A stretch of 64,000 nt of DNA, from NCBI GenBank assembly GCA_020631735.1, contig CM036197.1, positions 45,927,880 to 45,991,879 on the forward strand, read 5' to 3'. The position numbers and the translations under genes were made by a program. The stretch's first letter is position 1; each line of letters starts with the position of its first letter. The notes under the pieces are model-generated. The model made no database searches. It worked only from the letters and a program-made list of their open reading frames with translations, and was not told the DNA's origin. Below, piece after piece: positions 22,912-36,037 of this stretch. Source of the stretch: Saccharum officinarum (Eukaryota > Streptophyta > Magnoliopsida > Poales > Poaceae).

Positions 22912-25900
22912 ATCGCACTACCCAGGGACCGCCCGACTGCCAGGACGCACCTTGGGCTCACTCTTCGCATCCCCGTTACACCCTCTTCAACACCAGTCTT
23001 CCAACCCGAGTTTATCCCGGCTCAAAAAGTGTCACTAGGTTCGCGGTCGAAAGGTACTTTATTCGGCCAGCTAAATGTGAGGCATGCGTTCAATATGACA
23101 AGAGGGACGAGCAACGATTGGTCCTTAATCGACACAGACAGAAACTACAAGCACTCCAGAACCCTGTCTGGTTGCCTCATACTTATTCCGTCCGGTCTCC
23201 AATTATCCATCAACACTTGGTTATTTCCAGGATATCATCCATTCCATAGCTAAAGTATTCCAGTAGCCACCTATAATTGCAGGTGACCGGAAATCACCGA
23301 TTGCTACCGGTCTAAGCAGGGCTAAGCAGTATTTTCGATCCTGAACCAAAATAGGATTCAAGGCATATTTCCGGGACAAGGAAGGGATATATATGCAACA
23401 AGTGTTTTCAATCAACTCCTATAACTTAATGCAACAATACATATATAACTTATATATATTCAATTGCTTTTGTAAAGTAGGAGGCTTAGAATGCTCCGGG
23501 GCTTGCCTAGGATCTGACACCTAGTCAAGTCAGTTACTTGCGCCGTCTTGTCGACACCTCCGATCCTAGCACGTGTCCAGTCCTTCCATCTTCGGGATGG
23601 TCCACCAACACCACCTTCGGGTTCGGTCCCACACCACGTGCTTCTCATGCACCTAGCGTACCTAAATGAGATGCGACAATGCAGATGTATGAATGCATGG
23701 AAGTGCGATAAGTGTACATGATGATAAGGAGTGCACTTGGAATGACTTGCACATGACATGATGATGTGAATGCGAGCATACGTACAAACATAGCCACATT
23801 CAGGTGATAAGCGAATTAACCCTATTTGCTCGAGTAGTTGCATATTTCTTCTCTAGTACTTATAACACAGACTCATCATGATCAAGTAACATAAGACAAG
23901 CAACTTATCACATGTAGCTAACATCATGTTTCTCTTAACATTCGTACGCACACATCTGTGTTCATTTATAAGCAAGCATGCACGCATACATAATAACAAG
24001 GTATACCTAGCGACACAAGGCAAGTCTACCCTATGCATATAACATACACATAAACACATACTACAATTACAAATAATAAGCTAAGATATGCCGGCAGGTT
24101 ATTAGTGCTTCAAAGATATACCAAAACAATAAATATCCACTAAGCAAGGTAATTATACTTACACCCGCTAAAGTCCACATCCACACAGAGCAAGTCTAGT
24201 CCTATGCATACACCTATATAGACATGCACACATGAATGACCTCATAGCATTTCAAGTTGAACCAGGCCAAACACACCAGCAGGTTACATATATTATAGAA
24301 GCTTACAAAAGTACCATAGATGGCCAAGATTAAATTATTAAAGCCTCACTAACCACATATCATTAAAAGGATGGAACTGGACCATATATTTATATTGCCC
24401 AGAAAATTCTTATAAAATTACAGCAGTAAAAACATACTCATATGAACCTACCATAAAAATGTCATGCCAAAATAAAAAGCATATTGGCCTACACAAAAAT
24501 AACAAACAACAGGGCATAAATGCACATAAAAATACTTTGTACTATGAAAAGTGTCAAACAACAGATTTCATATTTTTCTTGCTTACTTCTTAGCACAAGA
24601 GCAGGGTACAAAAAGTATTAGGCATGAATCACACATATTTTATTTACTACAAATTTCACAATAGACAAGCATTTAATCTACTTAATTCATAAATCCATTT
24701 TCTTGCACAGTCATGGCATGTGATATATTTTTCCTAGAATCTACATGACATAACAAGACTAACAAAACAAGAAACACATTTTTCTGACATTCACAGAATT
24801 AGATATGCTTTTTCAAAGTTTACAAGCATTCAAAGAATTAAATAAAGACCTATATAAAAGTATCACAAAAATGATATTTTATAATTTTGAACTGCAGATC
24901 TACTCAAGACAAACACAACAAAATTCGTTTCACAATTTTTGTACAAGTATAACTCAAGATCTATATTTTACAAGCTTTTTAATCAATTCTGTAATCATTT
25001 TCGAAATCCTTTTATTTAAAACCCGATCTAAAACGCTAGGTGCACCCGGGCAGGGATCCCCAGATCTGCTGCCACGCGGGCCCGGCCGGATGACCCGACC
25101 CCACCTGTCATCCGCACAGAGGCAGGGGCTGGCTTTGACTGGCGAGATCTCGCCGTCGGCGAGGTCTTCGGTGACGCGAGTACCCCCAACGGCTTCCCCC
25201 CGACAAACCGAACCCAAAGAGCTACTTGATTGGAGTGATTGCGGTGGCTAGCTGTGGTCGCAAGGCATGGTGACGGGCGGCGGAGCTGTGCGGCGGCGCG
25301 CCGGCACGCCGGAGCCCGGACTGGTCACACCATCAAGACTTGAGTACCAGCGGCCCAAGGCGGACACAAAGCACGCGAAAGAGGGGGAGAACGGGACGGA
25401 GGCGCCCTGGCCACAGCGAACCGGAAGCTCGCCGGAGTTCCGGCGGTGGTGGCCATGGCGGAAATGCCCGATTGGGCTGCACCGTGCGTCGTCTTCGGCT
25501 GCGGCTCGGCCGAGGAGGTGACACAGAGGAGGGAGGAGCTCGGCGCGAGAGGAGGTGGGCAAGGCGCGGCGGTGGAGGCGCGGCGGCCGACGAGCTAGTG
25601 CGGCGCGACTGCGGCTGCTTGCTCCGCTGCGCAAGAGTGAGGGCGAACGGAAACGGGGCAGAGTGGAGGGAGTGGAGCGCGTGGGGCATTGGGTGCTGTC
25701 CCGACCGCGCCTTATGGCCGCGCGTGGGGGCATTGGGCGCGGTCGGAGCGCCGGCACCGCCCACGGCCGCCGGTGGCTGGCTGCCACGCGGGGCACGCGG
25801 GGTGGGGCAAGGCGGGCACGCGTCCGAACGCGGGAGCAGGAGCGGGAGGCAGGGCAGGCTTGGGCCGGCTTCTGGCTGGGCCAAGAAAACGACGCGCGCG

Positions 25901-26629
25901 GCCCAGTTAAGGTAAAATCCCCCTTTAAAAAAACAAAAACAACCTTGTATTTCTCCTTGTAAGCACATTTTAAGCATGTTAGAGACATTTTCATAAGTTG
26001 ATCCAAAAACCACTTTTGTTCCTTAATAATTTATCTACAACTTTGGTTTAGAATGCATCAACAGAAAACTAATGTGACATGCTTTTCATAAATGGTCAAA
26101 CCAAAACACTCCATGGTCAACATTGAGTCAACTAATACTTAGAAGCCTAATTATCCAAAGTCATTAACATGAACATGGTGCCATTTTATGTTCTAAACAT
26201 GAATCAAGTATTGTTATAATCATAGGTGCACAACAACATTATTAAAACTACAAAGTCCAATCATATATCATGTGAAACATCACATTTGTACTACTGAAAC
26301 ATTTCAATTCTATATTTGAAACATTGTGTTGCAAAGGTTATAAATGCAATGTTTCACTTATTTCATTTTTGCAACCCAACCAGGTCTAAGTGAGTTTAGT
26401 GACCAAACAAGGCAATCACTTGTCTTAACTAAGCATAATTATAAAACATACACATCATGCAACATAAGATAACTAGCATTGTTTCATTAACACATGTCAC
26501 ACGTTTCAGATGTTTCGAATATATGTTTCAAGTGTTTCTTGTGTTAATGCTCATGTATGAATAAATTATGCTTATGCCCATGAAATGCAAGTGTAAAAAA
26601 ATGCATGCTTAACACTGGGGTGTTACACC

Positions 26630-27635
26630 TTCTTATGATGAACTTTTAAAATTGCTCAATAAATACTCTAAAGTCATAAGAAAGACTAGAAATGAAAATG
26701 ATGAGCTTCAAAATGAAAATAAATCACTTTCATCAAAGTTTGAGATTGCACAAAAGACTAGTAATGAGCTTAAAGATCAAAATGAAATTATGACTTCTAC
26801 TCTCAAGGAGCTCAAAACTTTTAACAAAGAGCTTAAGATGAACATGATAAACTTGAGAAGAAGCATGATGAGCTCAACACTAGGCACAACTTGCTAAAAG
26901 ATAAATATACTTCATTGAAAATCAATTATGATAGTCTTGCTGTTGCTAATGAGCTCTCTCTTGAGACACATGATGCTACTAACCAAGTTGTTAAGATTGA
27001 TATAGCCACATCATGTGATGACTTGATTATTGAGAGCATTGAGCAAGGCTCTAGTGGCAAAGGCAAGAAAGTGGTTGAATCCGACAATTATGATGATTAT
27101 GTCAAGCTCAAGAGTGAAAATGAAATGCTTAGAGATGAGAACAAGAAGCTAAAAGGGTTGATGGCTCTTGAAAAGCAAACATCAAATGAGTCACTCATTG
27201 AGGAGAACAAAAAGCAAAAGCAAGAGAAAGAGCATTTCAAGAGGTTAATACTTGCAAAGTGAGCTACTCATGAACACCATCATGAAGATGGATAGAAGTG
27301 GTATTGGTTACTTGGCAAATCATGAGAAGAAGGCAAAAACTCAACAACAACAAAATAAATCAAAGCCCAAGCCGAAGAGATGTGTTGAGTGTGGACAAGA
27401 GGGCCACTTTGCTCATGAGTGTGAAACTCCACCACCACAACCCTTACCCAAGCATGCTAGACCCTTTGCTTTCAATGCTCACTATATGCTTAGAAGAGAT
27501 TCTAGTGGAAAGATGAAAGTCATGTACTTGGGTCCCCCAAACAAGAATAGGCCTAAGAAAATTTAGGTTGCCAAGTCACTAGTTGAGAAAGTCAAGGGTC
27601 CCTCTCAAGTTTGGGTCCCTAAACAAAAAACTTGA
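26630..27635 (+). pseudogene. gag: Gag remnant, Sirevirus element 2
   Basis: C-terminal part of gag. It begins mid-protein at the LTR junction (PSYDELLKLLNKYSK), continues through coiled-coil-rich sequence, and contains the zinc knuckle CVECGQEGHFAHEC (about 27381-27422). The frame changes at about 26890 and again at about 27255. A TAG at about 27564 replaces the Trp of the conserved IWVPKS-type sequence seen in element 1. It ends VWVPKQKT-stop, mirroring element 1. Confidence 0.85.
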
Positions 27636-27649
27636 TCTCTTGTGTGTAG

Positions 27650-29617
27650 GTGAACTACAAGACCGGTGGAACTCATTGGGTTATTGATAGTGGTTGCACT
27701 CAACATATAACCGGTGATCCTCGTATGTTCACCTCACTTGAAGAAAATGGGGAATGTCAAGAGAAGATCACATTTGGGGACAATTCAAAGAGCAAAATCA
27801 AGGGTATAGGCAAGATTGCAATATCAAATGATCACTCTCTTTCAAATGTGCTCTATGTTGCTTCGTTGAGTTTCAATCTACTATCCGTTGGGCAACTTTG
27901 TGATCTTGACTATCAATGCTTATTCACACCAAATGAAGTGGTAGTATCAAAGATAGAAGACAAGCAAATGATTTTCAAAGGCTTTAGATATAACAATCTC
28001 TATCTTGTTGATTTCACCTCCGAAGATGCAAATTTAATGACATGCTTGTTCACCAAAACTTCACTTGGGTGGCTTTGGCATAGGAGGCTTGCTCATGTTG
28101 GAATGAATACTCTCAACAAATTATTGAAGAAAGAGTTAGTGAGAGGCTTGAAAGATGTCAAGTTTGAGAAGGACAAACCTTGTAGTGCATGTCAAGTCGG
28201 TAAACAAGTTGCAAATACTCATCCAACAAAAGCTTACATGTCAACATCAAGAGTGTTAGAGCTTCTACACATTGATTTGTTTGGTCCTATAACTTACAAG
28301 AGCTTGGGTAGAAATCTTTATTGTCTTATGATTATGGATGACTACTCAAGATACACTTGGACATTCTTTCTTTATGACAAATCCGAAGTGGCTACTTGTT
28401 TCAAGAAGTTTGCAAAGAGAGCTCAAAATGAATTTGAAGTCAAGATAAAGAAGATAAGAAGTGACAATGGCAAAGAATTTGACAACACAAACATTGAAGC
28501 TTATTATGATGAGATTGGGATCAAGCATGAGGTTTCATCAACCTACACTCCTCAACAAAATGGTGTAGTTGAGAGAAAGAACCGAACATTGATTACCCTT
28601 GCAGGAACAATGCTAGATGAGTACAACACACCGGAAAAATTGTGGGCCGAGGCAATTAACACCGCATGCTATGCATCAAATCGCCTCTTTCTACAAAAGT
28701 TTCTTAGCAAGACCCCCTATGAATTGCTAAATAGGAAGAAGCCAGACGTCTCATTCTTTCGGGTGTTTGGTTGCAAATGCTACATCTACAAGAAGCGGCA
28801 ACACCTAGGGAAGTTCCAAAGACGTTGTGATATTGGTTTTCTTGTTGGCTACTCATCAAAGTCCAAATCATATAGAGTATTTAACCATGCCTCTGGTTTG
28901 GTTGAAGAAACATATGATGTGGAAATTGATGAATCTAACGGCTCCCAAGGAGCAATTAAGAATTGTGATGATGTAGGTGATGAACCATTGAGGGAGGCAA
29001 TGAAGAACATGCCCGTGGGAGACATCAAGCCTAAAGATGATGAAGACAATACTCAAATGATCAATCTACCATCTTCATCATATGTGCCTCAAGATGATGA
29101 CAAGAATGAGAGAATTGAAAATGAAGACACTCATATCTCTCATGAACAAGCCGAGGCACAAGCTCGAGATGTCGATGCTCCCCAACCTTCTCCTCAAGTG
29201 GTTGATAGAAGACACTCACGTCTACTTCAAGCACATCCACAAGATCTCAACATAGGGAGTCCTACAAAGGGTGTAATGACTCAATCTCAAAAGCTTGCTT
29301 CTTTTGTTGAACATCACTCTTTTATCTCTTGTCTTGAACCTAAGAATGTAGAAAAAACTCTTCAAGATTCAGATTGGGTGAATGCAATGCACGAAGAATT
29401 GAACAACTTCACCTACAATCAAGTTTGGACACTTGAGGACCATCCAAAAGGTGCAAGGGTCATTGGAACCAAGGGGGTGTTCCGCAACAAGCAAGATGAC
29501 CAAGGCGTAGTTGTGAGGAACAAGGCAAGACTAGTTGCAAAGGGGTTCTCTCAAGTTGAAGACCTTGACTTTGGAGAGACCTTTGCACCCGTTGCAAGAC
29601 TTGAAGCCATCCGTATC
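27650..29617 (+). pseudogene. pol: Pol N-terminal half, Sirevirus element 2
   Basis: Protease (VIDSGCTQHITGD), integrase (WHRRLAHVG...CSACQVGK; HIDLFGP, IRSDNGKEF, VVERKNR) and the first part of RT ([15 protein letters not shown]), then cut by the gypsy LTR at 29618. This half is one open frame of about 656 codons beginning right after an in-frame TAG, as in element 1. The remainder resumes at 40382. Confidence 0.9.
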
Positions 29618-30764
29618 TGTCGACGTTCGGTCCCGCAGGGGTCCTAAGCCAACGAGTGAATCAAATGCTGTGTGTCCCTAATCTGGATGGTGATGCAAGG
29701 AGGATACACGGAGGTTTATCCTAGTTCGGGCAAAGGAAGGCCCTACGTCCAGTGGGGAGGGGGGAGTATTGTATTTCCTTGCACCTAAGTGCTTGCGTAG
29801 GGGTTACAAGCTGTGAGAGAGGGAACCGAGCCCAGGTCTCAAAGGAAAAATGAGAGTACAAAAGGAGATTGGTTTTTCATTGTCTGTGGTTCATTGTTCT
29901 TCTGCCTTTTCTTGCTTTTCCTTTTTAGAGCCCTGGCCTGCCCTTTTATAGGGTAAGAGGAGGCTGGGACGCCAGGGTGACTTTGAAGTGAAGTTTTGTC
30001 GATCCCTGTGGAGGTGGCTGTAGCGACGTGCCCCGGAAATGGCCGGCCATCCTTGGACATCATGGTGACGTAGAGGACGAGACAGTGAAAAGACCCCAAG
30101 TCCTGTGCCACGTCGGCCTTTTCTCCCTGCTAACTAATGGTAGGTCAAGGCTGGGTCGAGGCCAGGTCGAGGACGGGTGGATAAGGCCGAATCCCCGAGA
30201 TCATGGGGTACGGTCCTTGTCGTATCCTCCCTCGAGGGTGATCGGTGGCAAAATAGTGCACGGTATGGTGCGTACAGTGACATATTTTCACCTCCTATCC
30301 CGGGATGCGCAGTAAAAAGTGAGATTTGACACCGGTACTGCTTCCACGTCGATAACTGTTGTAGCCATGATGGTAGGAAGTAGTAGGTGGTTGCATTAAA
30401 TGCTCTGACTTTTGTCTCAGAGTTGGTGAACAAGGTGGGTCGAGCGGTCCGACCCGGGGTCGTGCGAGTCAGAGATTTCTCGATAGTCAAGATGTCTTGT
30501 CGAGCGAGCCTCGTGCGAGTCAGAACGCGGTCGAGGCGTCCCGTTGAGGGTGCCTCGTACGAGTCGGAACGTAGTCAAGACGTCCTGTCGAGCGTGCCTC
30601 GTACGAGTCAGAACGTAGTCGAGGCGTTCCGTCGAGCGAGCCTCGTACGAGTCGGAACACAGTCAAGGTGTCTCGTCCGCTATTTTGGCTCGTCTCGTTT
30701 GCGGGTAGCGTTTTGTTTTTCTTAATCATTGATTGTGGGTACCCCTAGTTTTAGGTACCCGATA
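29618..30764 (-). repeat. Tat gypsy LTR (left copy; 3' LTR on the minus strand)
   Basis: Begins tgtcgacgttcgg and ends ggtacccgata, where the expected final CA is TA. It contains about four degenerate copies of a 45-bp unit of the type gcctcgtacgagtcggaac (about 30506-30675). Confidence 0.85.
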
Positions 30765-31898
30765 ATAGCCCCCGAGCCTTTGGGTGAGTGTGGGTCACTC
30801 TCACAGAGGCTCAGCAGTTCATGAACTGGAGTCGTAGCGTCATAACTTTTTCCGGTGGGGGCGCGCGAGCACACCCGCCGGCTGTAGCCCCCGAGGCCTC
30901 GGTGGAGTATTTTGACTCCTCTGAGGTCTTTTACATGCTCTATTGAGGAACACTCTTGTATCATGGCGTGTTCTGTCTTTTCTCGTTTGAGGTTTGGCTT
31001 TCTACGATCGAGCCCGCGAGCCTCGTGCACGTGAGGTCGATCAGAGTCTTGGCCGTCTTTTATTGTTTGACCCTCACGCTCCCTTTTTAGAAAAAGGGAG
31101 GAGGGGTGGGGAACGTCGTACTACCCTCGTTTGGGCGAGTTCTGGCTTTCTCCGGTGAGCTATTAACGGGGAATTCGAGTGGGAGCCCGTGCTCCATTCG
31201 ATAGGAGTCATCTAGCGGCCGTGGAGGCGCTCTAAAAAATGCCAAAGAGTGGTCTTGTGGATCTCGATTCCTTGCGATGGGATTCGAGGGCTTGATGCCT
31301 CCCTCCGAGGGGATTCCTCCGTCGACCTTCTCTTTTAGCCTCGAATACGTCTTGGGGTGCCTCGAGAGCGTGGCTCGAGCCCTGGCCTTGTATGGGCACA
31401 TCCCTAGTCGTCCCTAACTCTGTTACTTGAGAGCAGCTGTCGAACCCTGGTCGAGGGCCAGCTTTCGATCCCTCGAGGTTTATATCGGGCTCGGAGCCCG
31501 TTACCCATGCGTCTGGGAATATCCGTCCATGGATCCTTCTCCTGCCCATTTTGGGCGCGTCTTTTCAGGAGGGGAAGCGAGATCGGCGCGGTAGTGGGCA
31601 GCGTGGTGCGATGGTTATGGCGTGTATAGCGGACACGTGCCCATATCTACAGATTTTGAGGGAGCGGTTAGGTAAGGTCATTGAATGAAAAAACTGCTCC
31701 TACCTTTTCGCCCGCCCGTTGGACTTCCATCGGGGTATAAGAGCAAGGCTCGGGGTTCCGTTTACCCTTACAGGCCCTTTGCATTCTTGCCTTCCTTGCC
31801 TTTCTTCGCCCCCTTTGCTCCCTTTGCCATCTTGCGCCCTTCAGCCACCGTCCAACGCCGCCGTCATTTCTTTGCTCGCGCCGTTTCTCTGACAATAA

Positions 31899-32130
31899 TG
31901 GCGGGCAAGAGCCAGATCCTCCCGGCGGATGCTTGGGCCTGTTCCTCGGTGACAGAGAGGAAGCTGGAAGAGTTGATCCGCAATGGGCTTCTGTGGCCAA
32001 GGGTGAGATCGAAGCCACTGAGGAGCCTAGGAGTCGCCTTGCCAAGCTCTTCGAGGTCGAGGTGGTTCCGCCTGCTGATGACGAGGGCCTATGAGCCAAA
32101 CTTGGGCATGAAGGCCCGTGTAATAAGTTA
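31899..32130 (+). pseudogene. Antisense ORF remnant of the Tat element (plant transposon-protein type)
   Basis: On the plus strand, opposite to pol, an ATG opens MAGKSQILPADAWACS and continues into a sequence like VTERKLEELIRNGLL. This is the start of the 'putative gypsy type transposon' domain (Transposase_28 family) often encoded antisense between pol and the 3' LTR of Tat elements. After about 40 codons similarity ends; in another frame an acidic, Leu-rich segment (from about 32008) ends EVVPPADDEGL-stop and looks like the C-terminus. The middle appears deleted, leaving both ends joined out of frame. A TATA-like ggtataagagc lies upstream at about 31733. Confidence 0.5.
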
Positions 32131-32798
32131 GTATTCATAACTTTGGTCATGATGGCCTCAGGGGCCTTGAAACATTTGTATGTAAATGTATACTGATCGT
32201 TAAGTTTTGTTCGGGTTTTCTCTTTCCTTTATCGCTTGAATCACGTTCTCGCATGATTTTCTTAGCGCGTGGTTATGCCCCTTGGCGTAAGGGAGCGAGT
32301 GGAGGTACCGTAGCCTCGGAGGCGTAAGTGATCTCGTGGCTCGACTGCCCTCGTGCTTTAGGGTGCGTTTGCGGCCTTGCAGATCGTGTAAGAACTCAAT
32401 TCGAAGCGAACGGGGATGTGAGCTTTTTCAAAGTCGTGAACTGTTACTAGGTCTACTTAGCGTGCGGTTGCACCCCTTGGCGTGAGGGGTGAGTGGAGGT
32501 ACCGTAGCCTCGGAGGCGTAAGTGATCTCGTGGCTCAACGAACCTTGAGCCTTAGGGTGCTCTTGCGGCCTTATCGACCTATGTGACAGTTCTCTTTTTT
32601 GAAGAAGCTCAAAAAATGCGTGTTTTGAAAAAAATGCAAGTTTTTTGGGGACAGGGGGTTCCCCCTTGCAGCCCCCGAGGGAGGGTCGACTCTGAGGGAT
32701 CAGGGTCAATCCTTCCTGGTTGTTATGAAAACAAAGCTTTGAACACCGATGTATTCTTTTTTATGAGATAGTGAAATAATTTACAGAGCCTCGAGGCT

Positions 32799-34373
32799 TT
32801 AAGGAAAAAAGCGACATAGTTGTTCAATGTTCCAAGCGTTGGTGAAGATTTTGCCTTTCTCGTTCGATAGTTTGTAGGTGCCGGGCTTCAACACTTCCGC
32901 GATGATGTATGGCCCTTCCCTCGGTGGCGTAAGCTTGTGTCGTCCCTTGGTGTTCTGGCTTCGCCGTAGCACCAGGTCACCAACATTGAGGTCCCACCTG
33001 CAGACGTGTCTGTCGTGGTAGCGTCGAAGACTTTGCTGATACCTGGCAGAGTGTAACAGAGCCACATTGCGGGCTTCCTCGAGCTGGTCGAGGGCATCCT
33101 CTCTTGTGGCGTCATTGTTTTTCTCATTGTAGGCTTTCAGCCTCGAGGATCCATATTCTACATTGGTTGGGAGCATAGCCTCGGACCCGTAGACTAAGAA
33201 GAACGGAGTGAACCCTGTGGCTCGACTCAGCATTATTCTCAGGCTCCACAGGACCGAGGGAAGCTCGGCGGCCCATTTTTTGCCATGTTTGTTTAGCTTG
33301 TCAAAAATTCTTGGTTTCAGGCCTTGTAGGACCATGCCGTTGGCACGTCCTACTTGGTCATTTGTTTTAGGATGAGCTACGGCCGACCAGAGCACACGAA
33401 TGTGGTGGTTGTCGTAGAAATCTAGAAACTTTTTACCAGTGAATTGGGTGTCGTTGTCCGTGATGATGCAGTTAGGAACCCCAAAGCGGTGGACGATGTC
33501 GGTAAAAAATAGCACAGCTTGCTCGGACATGATGCCGGTGATAGGACGGGCCTTGATCCACTTGGAAAATTTGTCAATGGCGACGAGCAAGTGGGTGAAG
33601 CCACCAGTTGTCCTTTTTAGGGGTCCGACCAAATCGAGCCCCCAAACAGCGAATGGCCATGTGATGGGGATAGTTTGCAGGGCATGAGCCGGGAGATGGG
33701 GTTGTCTTGCATAGTATTGGCAGCCTTTGCAGGAGCGTACTAGCTTGACAGCGTCAGAGACTGTGGTCGGCCAATAGAAACCTTGTCGAAAAGCGTTTCC
33801 AACGAGGGTTCGAGGTGCTGCGTGATGACCACAAGCCCTTGAGTGTAGATCATTAAGCAGGTTTCTGCCTTCCTCATTTGTGATACAGCGTTGGAGGACG
33901 CCAGTAGGGCTGCGGTGATACAGCTCCCTACTGTCACCAAATATCACAAAGGATTTGGCCCGGCGAGCGATCCATCGGGCCTCGATCTTATCCGAGGGAA
34001 GGTTCCCTCGAGTGAGATGGTCGAGGTACGGAATATGCCAGTCAGGCTCGGGGTTGGCTGGTGGGGTCGAGCCTTCCACCTGCATGGCCTTAGCCCCGGT
34101 CGAGGGGGCTTCTGCCTTAGGTGGAGGGTCGAGTGACAGCCCATCGACCCCTCCGTCTGCCCTGATGTTGACGGACGGTTGATGGAGATCTTTCGTGAAA
34201 ACGTTTGGTGGAACTGTAGTTTGACTGGAAGTGATTTTTGCGAGTTCATCGGCGGCCTCATCATACCTGCGTGCGATGTGGTTGAGCTCGAGGCCGTGAA
34301 ACTTGTCTTCAAGGCGCCGTACCTCCTCACAGTAGGCCTCCATCTTGGGATCACGGCAGCTCAAGCTCTTCAT
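32799..34373 (-). pseudogene. Integrase region (with RNase H C-terminus), Tat gypsy
   Basis: 524-codon open stretch. The N-terminus belongs to the RNase H-like domain (ARRYDEAADELAKI); then comes the integrase zinc motif (GHHAAPRTL...CKGCQYYA) and core with WGLDLVGP and IITDNDTQF. The third catalytic residue is changed: the motif normally reading QVERANG is QVGRANG, so the DDE glutamate is glycine. The C-terminal part (WDLNVGDLVLRR) is the usual gypsy integrase tail. The ORF is open, but the product should not catalyse strand transfer. Confidence 0.88.
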
Positions 34374-35911
34374 GACCTGGTTGATTATGAGCTGAGAGTC
34401 ACCTCGAACATCGAGGTGTCAGACCCCTAGTTCGATGGTGATTCGCAAGCCCATGACGAGCGCCTCGTATTCGATGACGTTGTTGGAGGCAGGAAAATGA
34501 AGCCAGATGATATAGCGCATGTGGACTCTAAGGGGTGAGATGAAGAGCAAACCCGCACCTGCTCTCGCTTTCATCAGCGACTCGTTGAAATACATGGTCC
34601 AAAGCTCGGCCTGGAGCTGAACCGGAGGAAGTTGAGTGTCGGTCCATTCCGCCAGGAAATCTGCTAGTACCTAGGATTTGATGGGTTTGTGCGGCGCATA
34701 AGAGAGGGTCTCACCCATGAGCTCGATCGCCCACTTGGCTATCCTACCCGAGGCTTTCCGGTTCTAGGCTATCTCTCCCAGAGGGAAAGAAGAGACCACA
34801 GTCACCGGGTGGCCCTCGAAATAGTGACGGAGTTTGCGCCGCGTTAAGATGATGGCGTACAGCAGATTCTGGATCTGCGGGTAGCGAACCTTGGTTTCCG
34901 AGAGCACCTCGCTAATGAAGTAGACCGGTCTCTGGACGAGCAGGGTATGTCCTTCCTCTGCCCTCTCGACAACCAAGACCGCACTGACTACTTGTGTTGT
35001 TGCGGCGACATAAAGTAAGAGGGGTTCCCCTGCGGTCGGAGGGACGAGGATTGGCGAGTTGGAGAGCATATCTTTGAGCCTTGCAAGGGCTTCCTCAGCC
35101 TCGAGGGTCCACGAGAAGTGTTTCGATTTCTTTAGGAGACCATACAGTGGGAGCGCTTTTTTGTCGAGGCACAAAATGAAGCGACTAAGGGCCGCAAGGC
35201 AGCCCGTGACCCTCTGCATGCCCTTTAGATCTCGGATGGGGCCCATTTTGGTTATTGCGGTGATTTTTTCTGGGTTGGCCTCGATGCCACATTTGGAAAT
35301 GATGAACCCAAGGAGCATGCCTCGAGGAACGTCGAAAACGTATTTCTCGGGGTTGAGCTTAATGTTCTTTGCCCAGAAGCACTTGAACGCAACGTCGAGG
35401 TCGTTTATCAGATCACTGGCCTTTTTTGGTTTTGACTATGATATCATCGATGTAAGCCTCAATGGTTGGTCCAATGTGTTCCCCAAAAAATGTGTTGCAT
35501 GCACCGCTGGTACGTAGCTCCTGTGTTTCGGAGACCGAAGGGCATAGTAACATAGCAGTATATGCCGAATGGGGTGATGAACGAAGTCACGAGCTGATCA
35601 GACTCCTTCATTTTGATCTGGTGGTATCCGGAATATGCATCTAAGAACGACAGAGTTTCACATCCCGCAGTTGAATCAACGATTTAATCAATGCGTGGCA
35701 AAGGAAAAGGAACTTTTGGACATGCTTTATTTAAACTAGTGTAGTCTACACACATCCTCCACTTCCCATTCTTTTTCTTAACTAATACAGGATTAGCTAG
35801 CCACTCGGGATGATGAACCTCCTTGATGAATCCGGCCTCCAACAGCTTGTGGATCTCCTCGCCGATGACCTTGCGCTTTTCCTCGTCGAAGCGGCGCAAG
35901 TGTCGCTTCAC
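34374..35911 (-). pseudogene. Reverse transcriptase / RNase H region, Tat gypsy
   Basis: RT begins around 35911 (KRKVIGEEIHKLLEAGFI; NGKWRMCVDYTSLNKACPK). The catalytic box reads YIDDIIVK at about 35440-35460. The frame breaks several times between 35690 and 35320, then is open at 35318-34764 (RT thumb and RNase H). The following RNase H-like segment reads WTMYFNESL where FDGS is usual, so its first catalytic Asp is Asn, and it has in-frame stops. Non-functional. Confidence 0.82.
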
Positions 35912-36037
35912 CAGTTTGGAGCCGGCTCAGATCTCCAAGGCGTGCTCGGCGACTTCCCTGGGTATGCCCGACATATCCGAGGGACTCCACGCAAAGATGT
36001 CAATGTTTGCGCGGAGAAAGTCGACGAGCACTATTTC

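Larger units (their letters stand above)
11653..26627 (-). mobile_element. Long solo LTR (Del/Tekay-like gypsy), interrupted by element 1
   Basis: On the minus strand the element starts tgtaacacccc (26627) and ends gggttttaca (11653), a TG...CA LTR structure. Removing the nested Sirevirus leaves about 4.4 kb with no coding domain. Very long LTRs beginning TGTAACACCC are characteristic of the Del/Tekay chromovirus lineage in grasses; this assignment is by terminus and length only. It contains a GC-rich block (about 25030-25915) whose open frames are compositional. Expected 5-bp target duplications do not match (cttag on the left, ccttc on the right), and the right flank is the gag of element 2 while the left flank is unrelated. 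That points to recombination between two LTRs, or a misjoin, rather than a simple insertion. Confidence 0.5.

Noticed and set aside
25248..26013. Several long overlapping open frames on both strands
   Set aside because: High-GC block of the long LTR with frames open in many phases at once, Arg/Pro/Ala-rich and without domains. Compositional, not genes.
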